A stretch of 64,000 nt of DNA from JAXMHB01 sp046346965. Its GTDB lineage: Bacteria; Pseudomonadota; Gammaproteobacteria; Xanthomonadales; SZUA-5. Within the stretch, counting starts at the first letter, position 1. Each line of letters opens with the position of its first letter. The notes under the pieces were generated by a model. It had not been told where the DNA came from, searched no databases, and saw only the letters and a list, made by a program, of their open reading frames with translations. The position numbers and the translations under genes are program-made. Positions 43,214-56,712 of this stretch are shown one piece after another. The stretch covers positions 1 to 64,000 of the forward strand of contig JAXMHB010000004.1 in the NCBI GenBank assembly GCA_046346965.1, given 5' to 3'.

Positions 43214-43295
43214 GTCAAGCGCGCGATCGGCGGCAGAGTTGCGTAGCATGTGTGGCTACTAGCGATCGTCTGATCGCGCCGCGCATGAGGCTTCC

Positions 43296-43766
43296 ATGAA
43301 AGGCGATCCCCAGGTCATCCAGCACCTCAACAAGATCCTCGCCAACGAACTGACCGCGATCAATCAATATTTTTTGCACTCGCGGATGTTCCGCAACTGG
43401 GGATACCGGGAGCTGGCAGAGCACGAGTACAAGGAATCGATCGACGAGATGAAGCACGCCGATCGACTGATCGAGCGCATTCTGTTCCTCGATGGCCTGC
43501 CCAACCTGCAGAAACTCAACAAGTTGATGATCGGCGAGTCGCCGCGCGAGATGATCGCCTGCGATCTGAAGCTGGAGGAGCTGGCCATCCCTGACCTCCG
43601 TGATGCGATCAGCTACTGCGAGTCGGTGCGCGACTACGGCACGCGGGAGCTGCTCGAAGCCATCCTCGAGAGCGAGGAAGAGCACGTGGACTGGTTGGAG
43701 ACCCAGCTCGGGTTGATCGCGCAACTGGGCGAGCCGCTCTACTTGCAGAGCAAGATCGGCAGCTGA
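43296..43766 (+). CDS. bfr: Bacterioferritin
   Basis: 156 residues, normal length. Bfr forms a 24-mer that stores iron and binds heme. The diiron ferroxidase ligands align: Glu18, Glu51, His54, Glu94, Glu127 and His130, and the heme ligand is Met52 (IDEMKHAD). It follows bfd in the same orientation; the gap contains no visible terminator. Preceded by the partner ferredoxin, it forms the usual iron storage and mobilisation pair. Confidence 0.96.
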   Translation: MKGDPQVIQHLNKILANELTAINQYFLHSRMFRNWGYRELAEHEYKESIDEMKHADRLIERILFLDGLPNLQKLNKLMIGESPREMIACDLKLEELAIPDLRDAISYCESVRDYGTRELLEAILESEEEHVDWLETQLGLIAQLGEPLYLQSKIGS

Positions 43767-43910
43767 GCCCGAGGTCGTCAATCAATTGTTCATTGTCTGA
43801 TAACGTTCAGGTAGAATGGGCATAATGGAGTGACCAGTGGGGAATGGGCGGCGTGGGCGGGGATGCCCTCGACTGACTGGCTGGATCGTTGACAACTGGA
43901 GATCTAAGTG

Positions 43911-44894
43911 ATGAAGAAGACGCTTTTGTGCACCGCGCTGGCGGTGGCAGTCGCCCTTCCGCTGGCTGCGTCGGCAGCTCCGCGTGAGCAGGGTCAGTGG
44001 TATGTCTCGCCGAAGGTGGGCTACGGCTTCGCCGACGGTGATCGTTTGTCTGACGACGGCCTGTACGTGGCGCTGGGTCTGGGCTACGTGATCCGTGAGA
44101 ACTGGACGCTGGAAGGCGAACTGGCTTACAACAAGTTCGACGACGGCAACGAGCCGAACGAGGCTCTGGCCTGGAATCAGCTCAGTGTCTCCGGTTCGGT
44201 GCGCTATCTGTTCGACTTCGACGCCGCTCACCCGTACCTCGGCGTGGCGCTGGGCTTTGGCCGCAACGAAATCGACAACGGCAACGCGGACGATTGGGGC
44301 TACCAGGTAGGTCCGATCGCGGGCTTCGAGTGGGATCTGACTGATTCCGGCGCCCTGCGCTTCGAAATCGGCCACAAGTACACCGAGTTCAGCAGCGACG
44401 GTATCGACACCGGCTTCTGGGATACCAGCGTGTCGGCTGGCTTCACCCATTACTTCGGTGGCGAAGTGACGCCGCCGCCGCCGCCGCCGGCTCCGCCGAC
44501 CCCGCCGCCGCCGCCGGCCCCGCCGGCTCCGCCGGCCGAACCGGCGCCGAACCTGCCGGTGTCGATCACGCTGAACGGCGTGAACTTCGACTTCGACAAG
44601 TGCACGCTGCGTGCGGACGCGATCGCCATTCTCGATGAAGCGGTGCGCGTGCTGAACGGCAACGAGATCCGCGTCGAAGTCGCTGGTCACACCGACGCCG
44701 TCGGTACCGATGCCTACAATCAGAAGCTGTCGGAATGCCGCGCGAAGGTGGTGGCTGACTACCTGACCGGCAAGGGTGTCTCCGGCGCCAAGATTGCGTC
44801 CGTCAACGGCTATGGCGAGTCCAAGCCGATTGACACGAACGACACCGCCGAGGGTCGTGCGCGCAATCGTCGTACCGAGCTGAACGTGCAGTAA
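43911..44894 (+). CDS. OmpA family outer-membrane protein
   Basis: 327 residues from ATG 43911, following TGGAG; a GTG three bases earlier is possible. Signal peptide MKKTLLCTALAVAVALPLAA. An N-terminal 8-stranded barrel (about 28-185) shows alternating aromatic/hydrophobic strands (YVSPKVGYGFADGDR; GLYVALGLGYVIRE; FEIGHKYTEFS). A Pro-rich hinge (PPPPPPAPPTPPPPPAPPAP) leads to an OmpA/MotB peptidoglycan-binding domain (about 225-327) with NFDFDKCTLRADAIAILDEA, EVAGHTDAVGTDAYNQKLSE and GYGESKPIDTNDTAEGRARN. A disulfide between two Cys in that domain is likely. Confidence 0.93.
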   Translation: MKKTLLCTALAVAVALPLAASAAPREQGQWYVSPKVGYGFADGDRLSDDGLYVALGLGYVIRENWTLEGELAYNKFDDGNEPNEALAWNQLSVSGSVRYLFDFDAAHPYLGVALGFGRNEIDNGNADDWGYQVGPIAGFEWDLTDSGALRFEIGHKYTEFSSDGIDTGFWDTSVSAGFTHYFGGEVTPPPPPPAPPTPPPPPAPPAPPAEPAPNLPVSITLNGVNFDFDKCTLRADAIAILDEAVRVLNGNEIRVEVAGHTDAVGTDAYNQKLSECRAKVVADYLTGKGVSGAKIASVNGYGESKPIDTNDTAEGRARNRRTELNVQ

Positions 44895-44917
44895 TCAGCG
44901 TACCCGCGCTGTCTCTC

Positions 44918-44942
44918 GAAGCCCGGCCTCGCGCCGGGCTTC
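44918..44942 (+). terminator. Terminator hairpin after the OmpA-like gene
   Basis: A 10-bp GC-rich stem GAAGCCCGGC/GCCGGGCTTC with loop CTCGC, 24 bp after the stop, followed by GTCTTTGT. The U-tract is short, so efficiency is uncertain. Confidence 0.75.
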
Positions 44943-45011
44943 GTCTTTGTGGGCAGAGACGAGCGCTGCAAAGCGCCGTAACATGGGCGAATCTCCGTCT
45001 GGAGTTCCACC

Positions 45012-45779
45012 ATGAACCCCCTGATTCGTCCGCAGGTGCGTGCCAGCGTCAGTGCTGAGGAATGGCAGATCCGCGTCGATCTCGCCGCCTGTTATCGGCT
45101 GATTGCCGCCTATGGCTGGTCCGATCTGGTGTTCACCCACATCTCGGCCAAGTTACCGGGGCCGGACGAGCACTTCCTGATCAATCCTTACGGCGCGCTG
45201 TTCGAGGAGATCACCGCGTCCAGCCTGGTCAAGGTGGATCTGGCGGGCAATATCGTTGGGGAGGCGGCCTTTCCGGTGAACCCGGCCGGGTTCACGATCC
45301 ACAGCGCGGTGCACGCGGCGCGGCCCGATGTGGCCTGCGTGCTGCATACGCACACGGTCAACGGCATCGGGGTGTCGGCGCAACGGCAGGGTTTGCTGCC
45401 AATCTCACAGCAGTCAATCTTTGTGCTGGCCAGCCTCGGCTATCACGACTACGAAGGCGTGGCCTTGCGCGAGGATGAGAAGCCCCGACTGGTGTCCGAT
45501 CTCGGAGCCCGGACTTTCCTGATGCTGCGCAACCATGGTCTGCTGACGGTGGGCGCGAGCATCGCCGATGCCTTTCTGGCGATCTACATCTTCGAGACTG
45601 CTTGCGCCATTCAGTTGCGGGCGCAGTCGGGTGGCGGCGAGCTGGTGCCGGTGCACCCGCAGATCCTCGCGACCGCGCAGGCACAGGCGGCGCAGGTGAC
45701 GCGCAGCCTGGGTGGCGCGCTGGCCTGGCCCGGCTTGCTGCGCAAACTCGATCGCCTGGACACGAGCTATCGCGACTGA
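45012..45779 (+). CDS. Class II aldolase/adducin family protein
   Basis: 255 residues. The class II aldolase/adducin fold is seen in RLIAAYGWSDLVFTHISAKL, the zinc-binding VACVLHTHTVNGIG (HTH) and MLRNHGLLTVGASIADAFLA. Such proteins cleave sugar phosphates or act on related hydroxy acids using zinc, but many members (SPO-like, adducin-like) lack known activity. The catalytic Glu is not obvious in the usual position. It is monocistronic, converging on a YkgJ gene. Confidence 0.88.
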   Translation: MNPLIRPQVRASVSAEEWQIRVDLAACYRLIAAYGWSDLVFTHISAKLPGPDEHFLINPYGALFEEITASSLVKVDLAGNIVGEAAFPVNPAGFTIHSAVHAARPDVACVLHTHTVNGIGVSAQRQGLLPISQQSIFVLASLGYHDYEGVALREDEKPRLVSDLGARTFLMLRNHGLLTVGASIADAFLAIYIFETACAIQLRAQSGGGELVPVHPQILATAQAQAAQVTRSLGGALAWPGLLRKLDRLDTSYRD

Positions 45780-45787
45780 GGCGGCTG

Positions 45788-46138
45788 TCAGGTCGCGGGT
45801 GCCCAGTCCTCGGGCGTGAGAGGCGGCAAGCCATGGCGCAGCCGCGCGCGCTCGCATTGCGGGCTCGGCAATCCATGCTCATGGGCCGCCTGCAGCTCGC
45901 GGCAGGGACTAGGGCGATGCAGGTACACCTGACAGTGCACCTGCTCGCCGATCTGGCCCACCAGACCAATGCAACGCTCCTGCGCATCCCGCAGCAATTC
46001 CAGCCGATGCCCATCGAGGCGCCGAGTCAGCGCCTCCGGCAGTCCATGGGTCTCCAGTTCCATCCAATGGAAGGCGACCCGAAACGCCGCGCAACAGGCG
46101 CCACAGCGCAGACAGGGATGCAGCGCTGCGGGGACCAT
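45788..46138 (-). CDS. YkgJ family cysteine cluster protein
   Basis: 116 residues. The N-terminal cluster PCLRCGACCAAFRV (Cys9, Cys12, Cys15, Cys16) is the mark of the YkgJ family, which also has further cysteines (CIGL, CQVY, CREL, QCER) downstream. The family probably binds a zinc or Fe-S centre; its function is not settled. It is 5 bp downstream of the OsmC gene on the same strand, so the two are co-transcribed. Confidence 0.88.
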   Translation of the reverse strand: MVPAALHPCLRCGACCAAFRVAFHWMELETHGLPEALTRRLDGHRLELLRDAQERCIGLVGQIGEQVHCQVYLHRPSPCRELQAAHEHGLPSPQCERARLRHGLPPLTPEDWAPAT

Positions 46139-46143
46139 GGGCG

Positions 46144-46572
46144 TCAGGCCACCAGTTCGGCGTCGAGCGTGATCTCGAGATTGAGGACGCGCGAGATCGG
46201 GCAGTTTGCCTTGGCATCGGCGGCGATGCTGGCGAAGCGCTCAGCATCGATCCCCGACACCCGCGCGCGCGTGACGATCTCCGAGCGCACCAGTTTGAGG
46301 CCTCGTTCATCGCGTTCCATGTAGACGGTGACCGTCGTGTTGATCTCGTCGGCCTTGTAGCCAGCGTTCTGCAGCTGGAAGGACAGCGCCATGCTGAAGC
46401 AACCCGCATGGGAGGCGGCGATCAGTTCTTCGGGATTGGTGCCATTGGCATCGCCGAAGCGGGTGGCGTAGGAGTAGGGCGTCTGGTTCAGTGCGCCGCC
46501 GGGCGCACTCAGCTTGCCGCTGCCTTGCTGGATGTCGCCGTTCCACACGGCGCTGGCACGTCGCTTCAACAT
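46144..46572 (-). CDS. OsmC family peroxiredoxin
   Basis: 142 residues from ATG 46572 with CGGAGGAC upstream. OsmC/Ohr proteins reduce organic hydroperoxides through a pair of reactive cysteines, here AASHAGCFSMALSFQL (Cys about 57) and AKANCPISRVL (about 123). The N-terminal RRASAVWNGDIQQGSGKLS and GTNPEELIAASHAGC are typical of the OsmC branch (which carries a GTNPEEL). It is co-transcribed with a YkgJ-type gene. Confidence 0.92.
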   Translation of the reverse strand: MLKRRASAVWNGDIQQGSGKLSAPGGALNQTPYSYATRFGDANGTNPEELIAASHAGCFSMALSFQLQNAGYKADEINTTVTVYMERDERGLKLVRSEIVTRARVSGIDAERFASIAADAKANCPISRVLNLEITLDAELVA

Positions 46573-46747
46573 GGTGGGTCCTCCGAGCGCGTTCCGATTG
46601 ACGCAGGCTGCGAGTATCTGCATCACTGCCTGCGGCGCCAAGCGGCCGGGAGCCTCGGCCGGAAGGCTTCGTTCTGCCAGACTTGTGCATCACCCGAGTC
46701 GCCAAGCGGCGAACGGAACTCCGGTCTGGCCTCGTGACCTCCTGTCG

Positions 46748-47811
46748 ATGCAGAACATTGCGACCCTGACCGGCCTGCGTGGATGGGCGGCGTTGATGGT
46801 GCTGATCTACCACGCCTGGCAAACGGCGGGTGCGCCGGAGTGGTGGGGGCAAGCGCAATACTGGTTGGCGGCCGGCTACACCGGTGTCGATTTGTTCTTC
46901 GTGCTGTCGGGATTCCTGCTGGGCGTGCCGCTGATCGAGGCCCTGCGGCGGGTTGGCCTCCGCCAGGCGCTGGCGCGCTTCTGGCAGCGACGGTTGCGCC
47001 GGGTGCTGCCGGCTTACGGCTTTCAGGTACTGCTGCTGTCGGCTTTGCTGTGCGTCAGCGCAGATGCCGCCGCGCCTGGGTGGCGCTCGCTGTTGACCCA
47101 TCTGACGCTCACCTTCAACCTGATCCCGTATCAGGCGCAGCCACTCAACGGCGTGTACTGGTCGCTGCCGGTGGAGTGGAACTACTACCTGGTGTTGCCG
47201 CTATTGGCGTGCGCCGTGCTGCGTCTGGGTTGGGGACGCACGGCGGTCGCGGTGCTGCTGCTGGTGCTCGGCTTTCGCTGGGCCTGCTACAGCACCGTCT
47301 GGGAGCTGCCGCCGAGCGGCTGGCTGTCCTGGTGGGCGGGCTCCATCCATCAACTGCCGGCTCGATTGGACCAGTTCGTGCTCGGCATGCTGGCGGCCCA
47401 CCTGCATCAGCGCTGCGCGGGGCTCGCGCACGAGCGGATCTTTCTGCAGGCGCTGGCGGGTCTGTGGCTGTGCAGCTACTGGCTGGGCAGCCGGGGCGAT
47501 GGGTTTAGCCGTGTCGACGTGCCCTTGGTCTTTGTGCAGTTCACCGCGCTCGGGCTGCTGTATGCCGCCCTGTGCCTGGGCGCGGCTGGCAGCGGGCGTT
47601 GGGCGCGCTGGCTGTGCGCCAATCCGTTGATGCTGCAGCTGGGGACGATCAGCTACAGCCTGTATCTCTGGCATTACCCGATTCTGCATTGGCAACGCCA
47701 CTGGACCTGGCTGCACGACCTCGGTCCGCTGCTGTCAGTGACGCTGACCGCCATGATCATCCTGGCGGTCAGCGCCTTGTCGTACCGCTGGCTGGAACGC
47801 CCCTTCCTGCC

Positions 47812-47833
<22 letters not shown>
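46748..47833 (+). CDS. Acyltransferase family (OafA/YrhL-type) integral membrane protein
   Basis: 361 residues from ATG 46748; the frame opens upstream inside the divergent OsmC gene. Motifs of acyltransferase family 3: LRGWAALMVLIYHAWQTAG with the conserved His, GVDLFFVLSGFLLG, RLRRVLPAYG and YWSLPVEWNYYLVLPLLA, and near the end SYSLYLWHYPILHW. About ten membrane helices. It transfers acyl groups to an extracytoplasmic glycan or lipid, substrate unknown. The last 22 bp overlap the convergent gcvP tail. Confidence 0.92.
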
Positions 47834-50688
<2,855 letters not shown>

Positions 50689-50739
50689 GGGCATGCTCCA
50701 AGATAGGGACGTGGCAATGCCGGCCGACATTGCGCTTGC

Positions 50740-50902
50740 CCCATCTGTCTTGTCTGCCTGAGAGCGTGACCCCTTCGGCGGACCTCAGGCCCGCAGGCGA
50801 GGTCGCTTTCCAGATGTGTGTGCCGCTGCGCGGTCCTTTGGCCTGAGAGATTCCGGGGCGGTTGCTCCTTCGGCGCCGGACGTATCCGGGCTCTCCCACG
50901 CA
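50740..50902 (-). promoter_or_regulatory. Glycine riboswitch (tandem aptamers) controlling gcvP
   Basis: On the minus strand the leader shows two aptamers: GGGAGAGCCCGG (50896-50885) with CGCCGAAGGAGCAA (50875-50862) and CTCTCAGGCCAAAGGACCG (50851-50833), then the second with CCGCCGAAGGGGTCACGCTC (50780-50761), CTCAGGCAGACAAGACAG and GATGGGG closing at about 50739. These are the standard glycine-aptamer elements and occur 50 bp before gcvP, where glycine would turn expression on. Confidence 0.93.
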
Positions 50903-50989
50903 GCGCGCGAAGGCTAGCACAGCCGAGCATGAGCCGGACGTCAGCTTGGTCTATCGTCTGCGTTCGCAAAAAGCCGCCAAGGACCCGCC

Positions 50990-51841
50990 GTGATCAAAGC
51001 CTACTCCGCGCGCTGGCTGCTGGTTCTGCTGCTCAGCCTGGCCACGTCGGCGCTGGCCGCGCAAAGTCCCTCGCGCATCGTCGAGATTGGCGGACTGGCG
51101 ATGCCGGGCCTGGAGCGTACACGCACGCTGCGCGTGTACCTGCCGCCCGGCTACGACGAGGAGACAGCACGTTATCCGGTGCTCTATCTGCACGACGGCC
51201 AGAATCTCTTTGATGCCGCCACCGCCTATGCCGGCGAGTGGGGCGTGGACGAGGCGATGGATCAACTGGCCGAGCAGGGATTCAAGGCCATCGTGGTCGG
51301 CATCGATAACGGTGGCGAGTTGCGCATGCGCGAACTGAGTCCGTGGACCAACGAGCGCTTTGGTCCGGCGGAGGGGGAGGCTTACCTGCGCTTTTTGGTG
51401 GAGGTGGTCAAGCCCTTGATCGATCAGCGTTATCGCACCCGTGCCGGGGCGGCCGACACCGCCATAGCCGGCAGTTCGATGGGCGGACTTGCCAGTCACT
51501 ACGCCATCCACGCGCGACCCGATGTCTATGGCCGCGCCGGGATTCTGTCGCCCTCGTACTGGTACGCCGCGGCGGTGGCTGAGTACACCCGCGCGCACAT
51601 GCTCCAGCCCTCGGCGCGCTTGTACTTGTATGCCGGCGCCGCGGAAGGCGCGGAGATGGTGGACGGCGCCCGCGCGATGGCTGGGCTGCTGCAGGCTTTG
51701 CCGAACGGACCTGCACTGACGCTGGTGATTGCGCCCGGCGCCGAGCACAACGAGGCCGCCTGGCGCGCGCAGTTTCCGCAGATGGTGCGCTGGCTGTTCG
51801 AACTGCCCGAACCCGCGCCTCAATCGCCGCGCGCGCAATAG
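50990..51841 (+). CDS. Secreted alpha/beta-hydrolase, esterase D/enterochelin-esterase-like
   Basis: 283 residues from GTG 50990, preceded by AAGGAC. Signal peptide MIKAYSARWLLVLLLSLATS then ALAAQ. The esterase fold follows: RTLRVYLPPGYDEETARYPV, LYLHDGQNLFDAATAY and the nucleophile elbow IAGSSMGGLASHYAIH (Ser about 165), with GAEHNEAAWR giving the catalytic His. The substrate is unknown; the branch includes trilactone and feruloyl esterases. Its 3' end overlaps the convergent aldolase gene by 22 bp. Confidence 0.88.
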   Translation: MIKAYSARWLLVLLLSLATSALAAQSPSRIVEIGGLAMPGLERTRTLRVYLPPGYDEETARYPVLYLHDGQNLFDAATAYAGEWGVDEAMDQLAEQGFKAIVVGIDNGGELRMRELSPWTNERFGPAEGEAYLRFLVEVVKPLIDQRYRTRAGAADTAIAGSSMGGLASHYAIHARPDVYGRAGILSPSYWYAAAVAEYTRAHMLQPSARLYLYAGAAEGAEMVDGARAMAGLLQALPNGPALTLVIAPGAEHNEAAWRAQFPQMVRWLFELPEPAPQSPRAQ

Positions 51842-52464
51842 TCGCGGTAGCGTCGGCCGATCGCCTGCATCTCCTCGGCGTTCAGCAGGATCGGCTCGCC
51901 GGCGTGGCGCGCGCGCAGGTAGAGCTCGCACAAGTACTCGAGCTCGATCGCCTGGTCGATGGCGTCCTCCAGCGTCCGCCCGCAGACGGTCGCGCCGTGA
52001 TTGGCCATCAGACAGGCGTTGCGGTCCTGCATGGCGGCGACCACCGTGTCGGCAAGCGCCGTCGTCGCGAAGGGCGCGTACTCGGCGCAGCGCACGTCCT
52101 CGCCACCGAAGCGGGCGATGGTGTAGTGGAAAGGCGGCAGCGGCAGTCGCAGGCAGGACAGTGCCGTGGCATGTGGCGAGTGCATGTGCACCACGGCACC
52201 GATCTGGGCTCGCGTGCGATACAGTGCGCGATGAATCTGCCACTCGCTGGATGGTTTGTGGCGGCCTTGTGCACGCCCGTCCGCATCGCAATAGACGATA
52301 TCGGCCGCCTGCATCTGCTCGGGATGCAGCCCACTCGGCGTGATCCAGAAGCCGGCGCCATGGCGCACACTCAGATTGCCGGCGGTGCCCACGTTCAAGC
52401 GCAGCGTGAGCAGGCGGCGCGCGGCGGCGCACAGTGCAGCAGTCAGTTCGGATGCGGCATCCAT
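51820..52464 (-). CDS. Class II aldolase (L-fuculose-phosphate-aldolase-like)
   Basis: 214 residues from ATG 52464 (an upstream frame extension overlaps fumC). The fold is complete: LNVGTAGNLSVRHGAGFWIT, PSGLHPEQM, SSEWQIHRALYRTRAQIGAV with catalytic Glu, and zinc ligands VHMHSPHATALSCL and MANHGATVCG, ending with LEYLCELYLRARHAGEP. It differs from the other aldolase in the window by having the Glu and the PSG loop, so it is more likely an active fuculose- or ribulose-phosphate aldolase. Confidence 0.9.
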   Translation of the reverse strand: MDAASELTAALCAAARRLLTLRLNVGTAGNLSVRHGAGFWITPSGLHPEQMQAADIVYCDADGRAQGRHKPSSEWQIHRALYRTRAQIGAVVHMHSPHATALSCLRLPLPPFHYTIARFGGEDVRCAEYAPFATTALADTVVAAMQDRNACLMANHGATVCGRTLEDAIDQAIELEYLCELYLRARHAGEPILLNAEEMQAIGRRYRDYCARGD

Positions 52465-52490
52465 CGTCAATGGTCGATCAGGAGAGGCAG

Positions 52491-53891
52491 ATGAGCGTAG
52501 CGTATCGAATCGAGCAAGACAGTCTGGGGACGATGCAGGTGCCCGCCGATGCACTCTGGGGCGCGCAGACCCAGCGTGCCGTGCTCAATTTTCCGATCAG
52601 CAGACGCCCGATGCCGCGCGCCTTCATCCGCGCGCTGGGATTGATCAAGGCCGCCGCCGCGCAGGCGAATCAGGAGCTGGGGCATCTGCCGCCGGCGCTG
52701 GCGTCCGCCATCATTCCTGCCGCGCTGGCGGTGGCCAGTGGCGCTCATGACGACGCCTTTCCGGTCGATGTGTTCCAGACCGGCTCCGGCACCTCGAGCA
52801 ATATGAACGCCAACGAGGTCATCGCCACGCTGGCGACCCGTGGCGGCACGGCCGTGCATCCCAACGACCACGTCAACATGGCGCAATCGTCCAACGATGT
52901 AGTGCCCTCGGCGATTCAATTGGCGGCCACCTTGTTGACTGCCGAGCAGTTGCTGCCCGCTTTGCGCGAACTGCGCGCGGCCATCGAGACGCGTGCTCGC
53001 GAGTACGCGACGCTCGCCAAGACCGGGCGCACCCATTTGATGGATGCCATGCCGCTGACGTTGGGTCAGGAACTCGGCTGCTGGGCGGCGCAGTTGCACA
53101 GCGCCGAGGCGCGCATCAGCGACACCCTGGCGCGCGTACGCAGCCTGCCGCTCGGTGGCACCGCGATCGGCACCGGGATCAATGCGGATCCGGCCTTCGG
53201 TGAACGCGCCTGCGCGATTTTGGGCACGCTCAGCGGAGTCGAGTTGCTCGCCGCGAGCAACCGCTTCGAGGGCATCGCCGCCAAGGACGAGTGCGTGGAG
53301 TTGTCGGGTCAGCTGAAAACGTTGGCCTGCGCGCTGATGAAGATCGCCAATGATTTGCGCTGGATGAACTCCGGGCCGCTGGCCGGGCTGGGCGAAATCG
53401 AGCTGCCGACGCTGCAGCCGGGCTCTTCCATCATGCCCGGCAAGGTCAACCCGGTGATCCCCGAGGCGGTCTGCATGGTGGCGGCCCAGGTCATCGGAAA
53501 CGATGCCGCGATCACCATCGCTGGCCAGTCCGGCAACTTCCAGCTCAACGTGATGCTGCCGCTGATCGCACGCAACCTGTTGGAAAGCCTGGAGTTGTTG
53601 AGCCGAGCGATGACACTGCTGGCCAGCCGCTGCATCGCGGGATTCGTGGTCCGCCAGGCGCAGATCGACCAGGCGCTGGCGCGCAATCCGATCCTGGTGA
53701 CGGCACTGAATGCCGTGATTGGCTATGAACTCGGCGCCGCCACGGCCAAGCGCGCCTATGCCGAGCAGCGACCGATCCTCGAGGTCGCGCAAGAGATGAC
53801 CGGTCTGCCGGAGGCCGAGCTGCGACGCCTGCTGGATCCGCTGGCATTGACCACCGGAGGTGTGCGCGAGGGCGTCACCGGCGGCGGCTGA
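52491..53891 (+). CDS. fumC: Class II fumarate hydratase
   Basis: 466 residues from ATG 52491 with AGGAGAGG. FumC reversibly hydrates fumarate to malate in the TCA cycle, needs no Fe-S cluster and is heat stable. Sequence marks: MQVPADALWGAQTQRAVLNF, QTGSGTSSNMNANEVIA, HPNDHVNMAQSSNDVVPSAI, the catalytic-loop signature GSSIMPGKVNP, and the C-terminal LRRLLDPLALTTGGVREG. It is the iron-independent isozyme and stands next to the suf genes, but the two are separated by their own promoter. Confidence 0.95.
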   Translation: MSVAYRIEQDSLGTMQVPADALWGAQTQRAVLNFPISRRPMPRAFIRALGLIKAAAAQANQELGHLPPALASAIIPAALAVASGAHDDAFPVDVFQTGSGTSSNMNANEVIATLATRGGTAVHPNDHVNMAQSSNDVVPSAIQLAATLLTAEQLLPALRELRAAIETRAREYATLAKTGRTHLMDAMPLTLGQELGCWAAQLHSAEARISDTLARVRSLPLGGTAIGTGINADPAFGERACAILGTLSGVELLAASNRFEGIAAKDECVELSGQLKTLACALMKIANDLRWMNSGPLAGLGEIELPTLQPGSSIMPGKVNPVIPEAVCMVAAQVIGNDAAITIAGQSGNFQLNVMLPLIARNLLESLELLSRAMTLLASRCIAGFVVRQAQIDQALARNPILVTALNAVIGYELGAATAKRAYAEQRPILEVAQEMTGLPEAELRRLLDPLALTTGGVREGVTGGG

Positions 53892-53897
53892 GCTGGC

Positions 53898-53935
53898 TTG
53901 ATGGCGTCCTCACACAATTGGTACTATTTTAGTCC
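53898..53935 (+). promoter_or_regulatory. Promoter and IscR/Rrf2-type operator of the suf operon
   Basis: TTGATG (53898-53903), 18 bp, TACTAT (53922-53927) gives a plausible promoter. Overlapping the -10 box, GGTACTATTTTAGTCC (53920-53935) reads on the other strand GGACTAAAATAGTACC, an inverted repeat with the AGTA/TACT arms and AT-rich centre of type-1 IscR sites. Autoregulation by the Rrf2-family regulator that follows is likely. Confidence 0.7.
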
Positions 53936-53958
53936 TGTTTTGGCTGCTGTGCCCGCGC

Positions 53959-54408
53959 ATGTTCCGATTGTCCAAGCTTGCCGATTACGCCACCGTGCTG
54001 ATGGCTTGTCTGTCGGACGATGCCGGCACCTTGAGCGCGCAGGCACTCGCCGAGCGCACTCGTCTGGAGGCGCCGACAGTCGCCAAGTTGTTGAAACAAC
54101 TGGCCCAAGCCGAGTTGGTGCTGTCGACGCGTGGTGCCAACGGCGGTTACCGGCTGGCGCGTCCGGCTGCGCAGATCAGCATTGCCGAGATCATCGCGGC
54201 AATCGAGGGGCCGCTAGGCATGACCGAGTGCAGCATCCACACCGGGCTGTGCGAGCGCGAAACTCACTGTGCTGTGTCCAGCAATCTGCGCAAGATCAGC
54301 GCCGCCGTCGAGGCGGCCCTGCGTGCCGTGACCCTGGCCGACATGGCGGCGCCACCGCTGCGCTGGCAGCCCCGAGTGAGCGTAGAACGCGTGGTCGTCG
54401 AAGCCTGA
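53959..54408 (+). CDS. sufR: SUF system Fe-S regulator, Rrf2 family
   Basis: 149 residues. An N-terminal winged helix (LSKLADYATVLMACLSDDAG; LEAPTVAKLLKQLAQAELVL; STRGANGGYRLARPAAQIS) is followed by the cluster-binding segment MTECSIHTGLCERETHCAVS, with three Cys spaced like the [2Fe-2S] ligands of IscR. It likely senses Fe-S status and represses the suf operon that starts 20 bp downstream. The cognate site lies in its promoter region. Confidence 0.88.
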   Translation: MFRLSKLADYATVLMACLSDDAGTLSAQALAERTRLEAPTVAKLLKQLAQAELVLSTRGANGGYRLARPAAQISIAEIIAAIEGPLGMTECSIHTGLCERETHCAVSSNLRKISAAVEAALRAVTLADMAAPPLRWQPRVSVERVVVEA

Positions 54409-54428
54409 GCCGCGCATCCTTTCTTTGA

Positions 54429-55913
<1,485 letters not shown>

Positions 55914-55935
55914 CCGCCAGACAGGAAGGGATGTC

Positions 55936-56712
55936 ATGAATCAGGCAGCAATGCTGGAAATCCACGATCTGCACGTGCGGGTGGTCGGGAAGGCAATTCT
56001 GAAAGGCTTGAGCCTGCGCGTGGGTGCGGGCGAAGTGCACGCGATCATGGGGCCCAATGGCGCCGGCAAGTCCACGCTGGGCCATGTGCTGGCCGGGCGC
56101 GAGGGCTATGAGGTGACCTCGGGCTCGGTACGCTTTCTGGGAACGGACCTGCTGGCACTGCCGGCAGAAGAGCGCGCCGCGCTTGGCGTGTTCCTGGCTT
56201 TCCAGTATCCGGTGGAAATTCCAGGGGTCAACAACACCTATTTTCTGAGGGCGGCGCTGAATGCGCAGCGCAAGTATCGCGGCGAACCCGAACTTGATTC
56301 CGTGCAATTTCTCAAGCTGACCCGCGAAAAGCTCAAGGTGCTGTCGATTTCCGATGAATTGATGCACCGCGCGGTGAATGAAGGCTTCTCCGGTGGCGAG
56401 AAAAAGCGCAACGAGATTTTCCAGATGGCGATGCTGGAGCCGCGCCTCGGTATATTGGACGAGACCGATTCTGGGCTCGACATCGACGCGCTGAAAACGG
56501 TGGCGGAAGGCGTCAATCGTCTGCGCTCGGCCGAGCGTGCATTCTTGGTCATTACGCATTACCAGCGTCTGCTCGACTACATCGTGCCGGATGTGGTGCA
56601 TGTACTGGCGGACGGGCGCATCGTCGAGAGCGGCGACAAAACGCTGGCGCTCGAATTGGAAGAACACGGCTATGCCTGGGTGAAAGAGCGCAAGCTGGGA
56701 GCGCCGGCATGA
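55936..56712 (+). CDS. sufC: Fe-S cluster assembly ATPase SufC
   Basis: 258 residues from ATG 55936 with AGGAAGGG upstream. ABC-type ATPase: Walker A MGPNGAGKSTLGHVL, signature FSGGEKKRNEIFQ, Walker B LGILDETDSGLDID with the Suf-specific acid, and VITHYQRLLDYI as H-loop. It binds SufB and SufD and drives conformational change on the scaffold. Its stop overlaps the sufD start (ATGA). Confidence 0.96.
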   Translation: MNQAAMLEIHDLHVRVVGKAILKGLSLRVGAGEVHAIMGPNGAGKSTLGHVLAGREGYEVTSGSVRFLGTDLLALPAEERAALGVFLAFQYPVEIPGVNNTYFLRAALNAQRKYRGEPELDSVQFLKLTREKLKVLSISDELMHRAVNEGFSGGEKKRNEIFQMAMLEPRLGILDETDSGLDIDALKTVAEGVNRLRSAERAFLVITHYQRLLDYIVPDVVHVLADGRIVESGDKTLALELEEHGYAWVKERKLGAPA

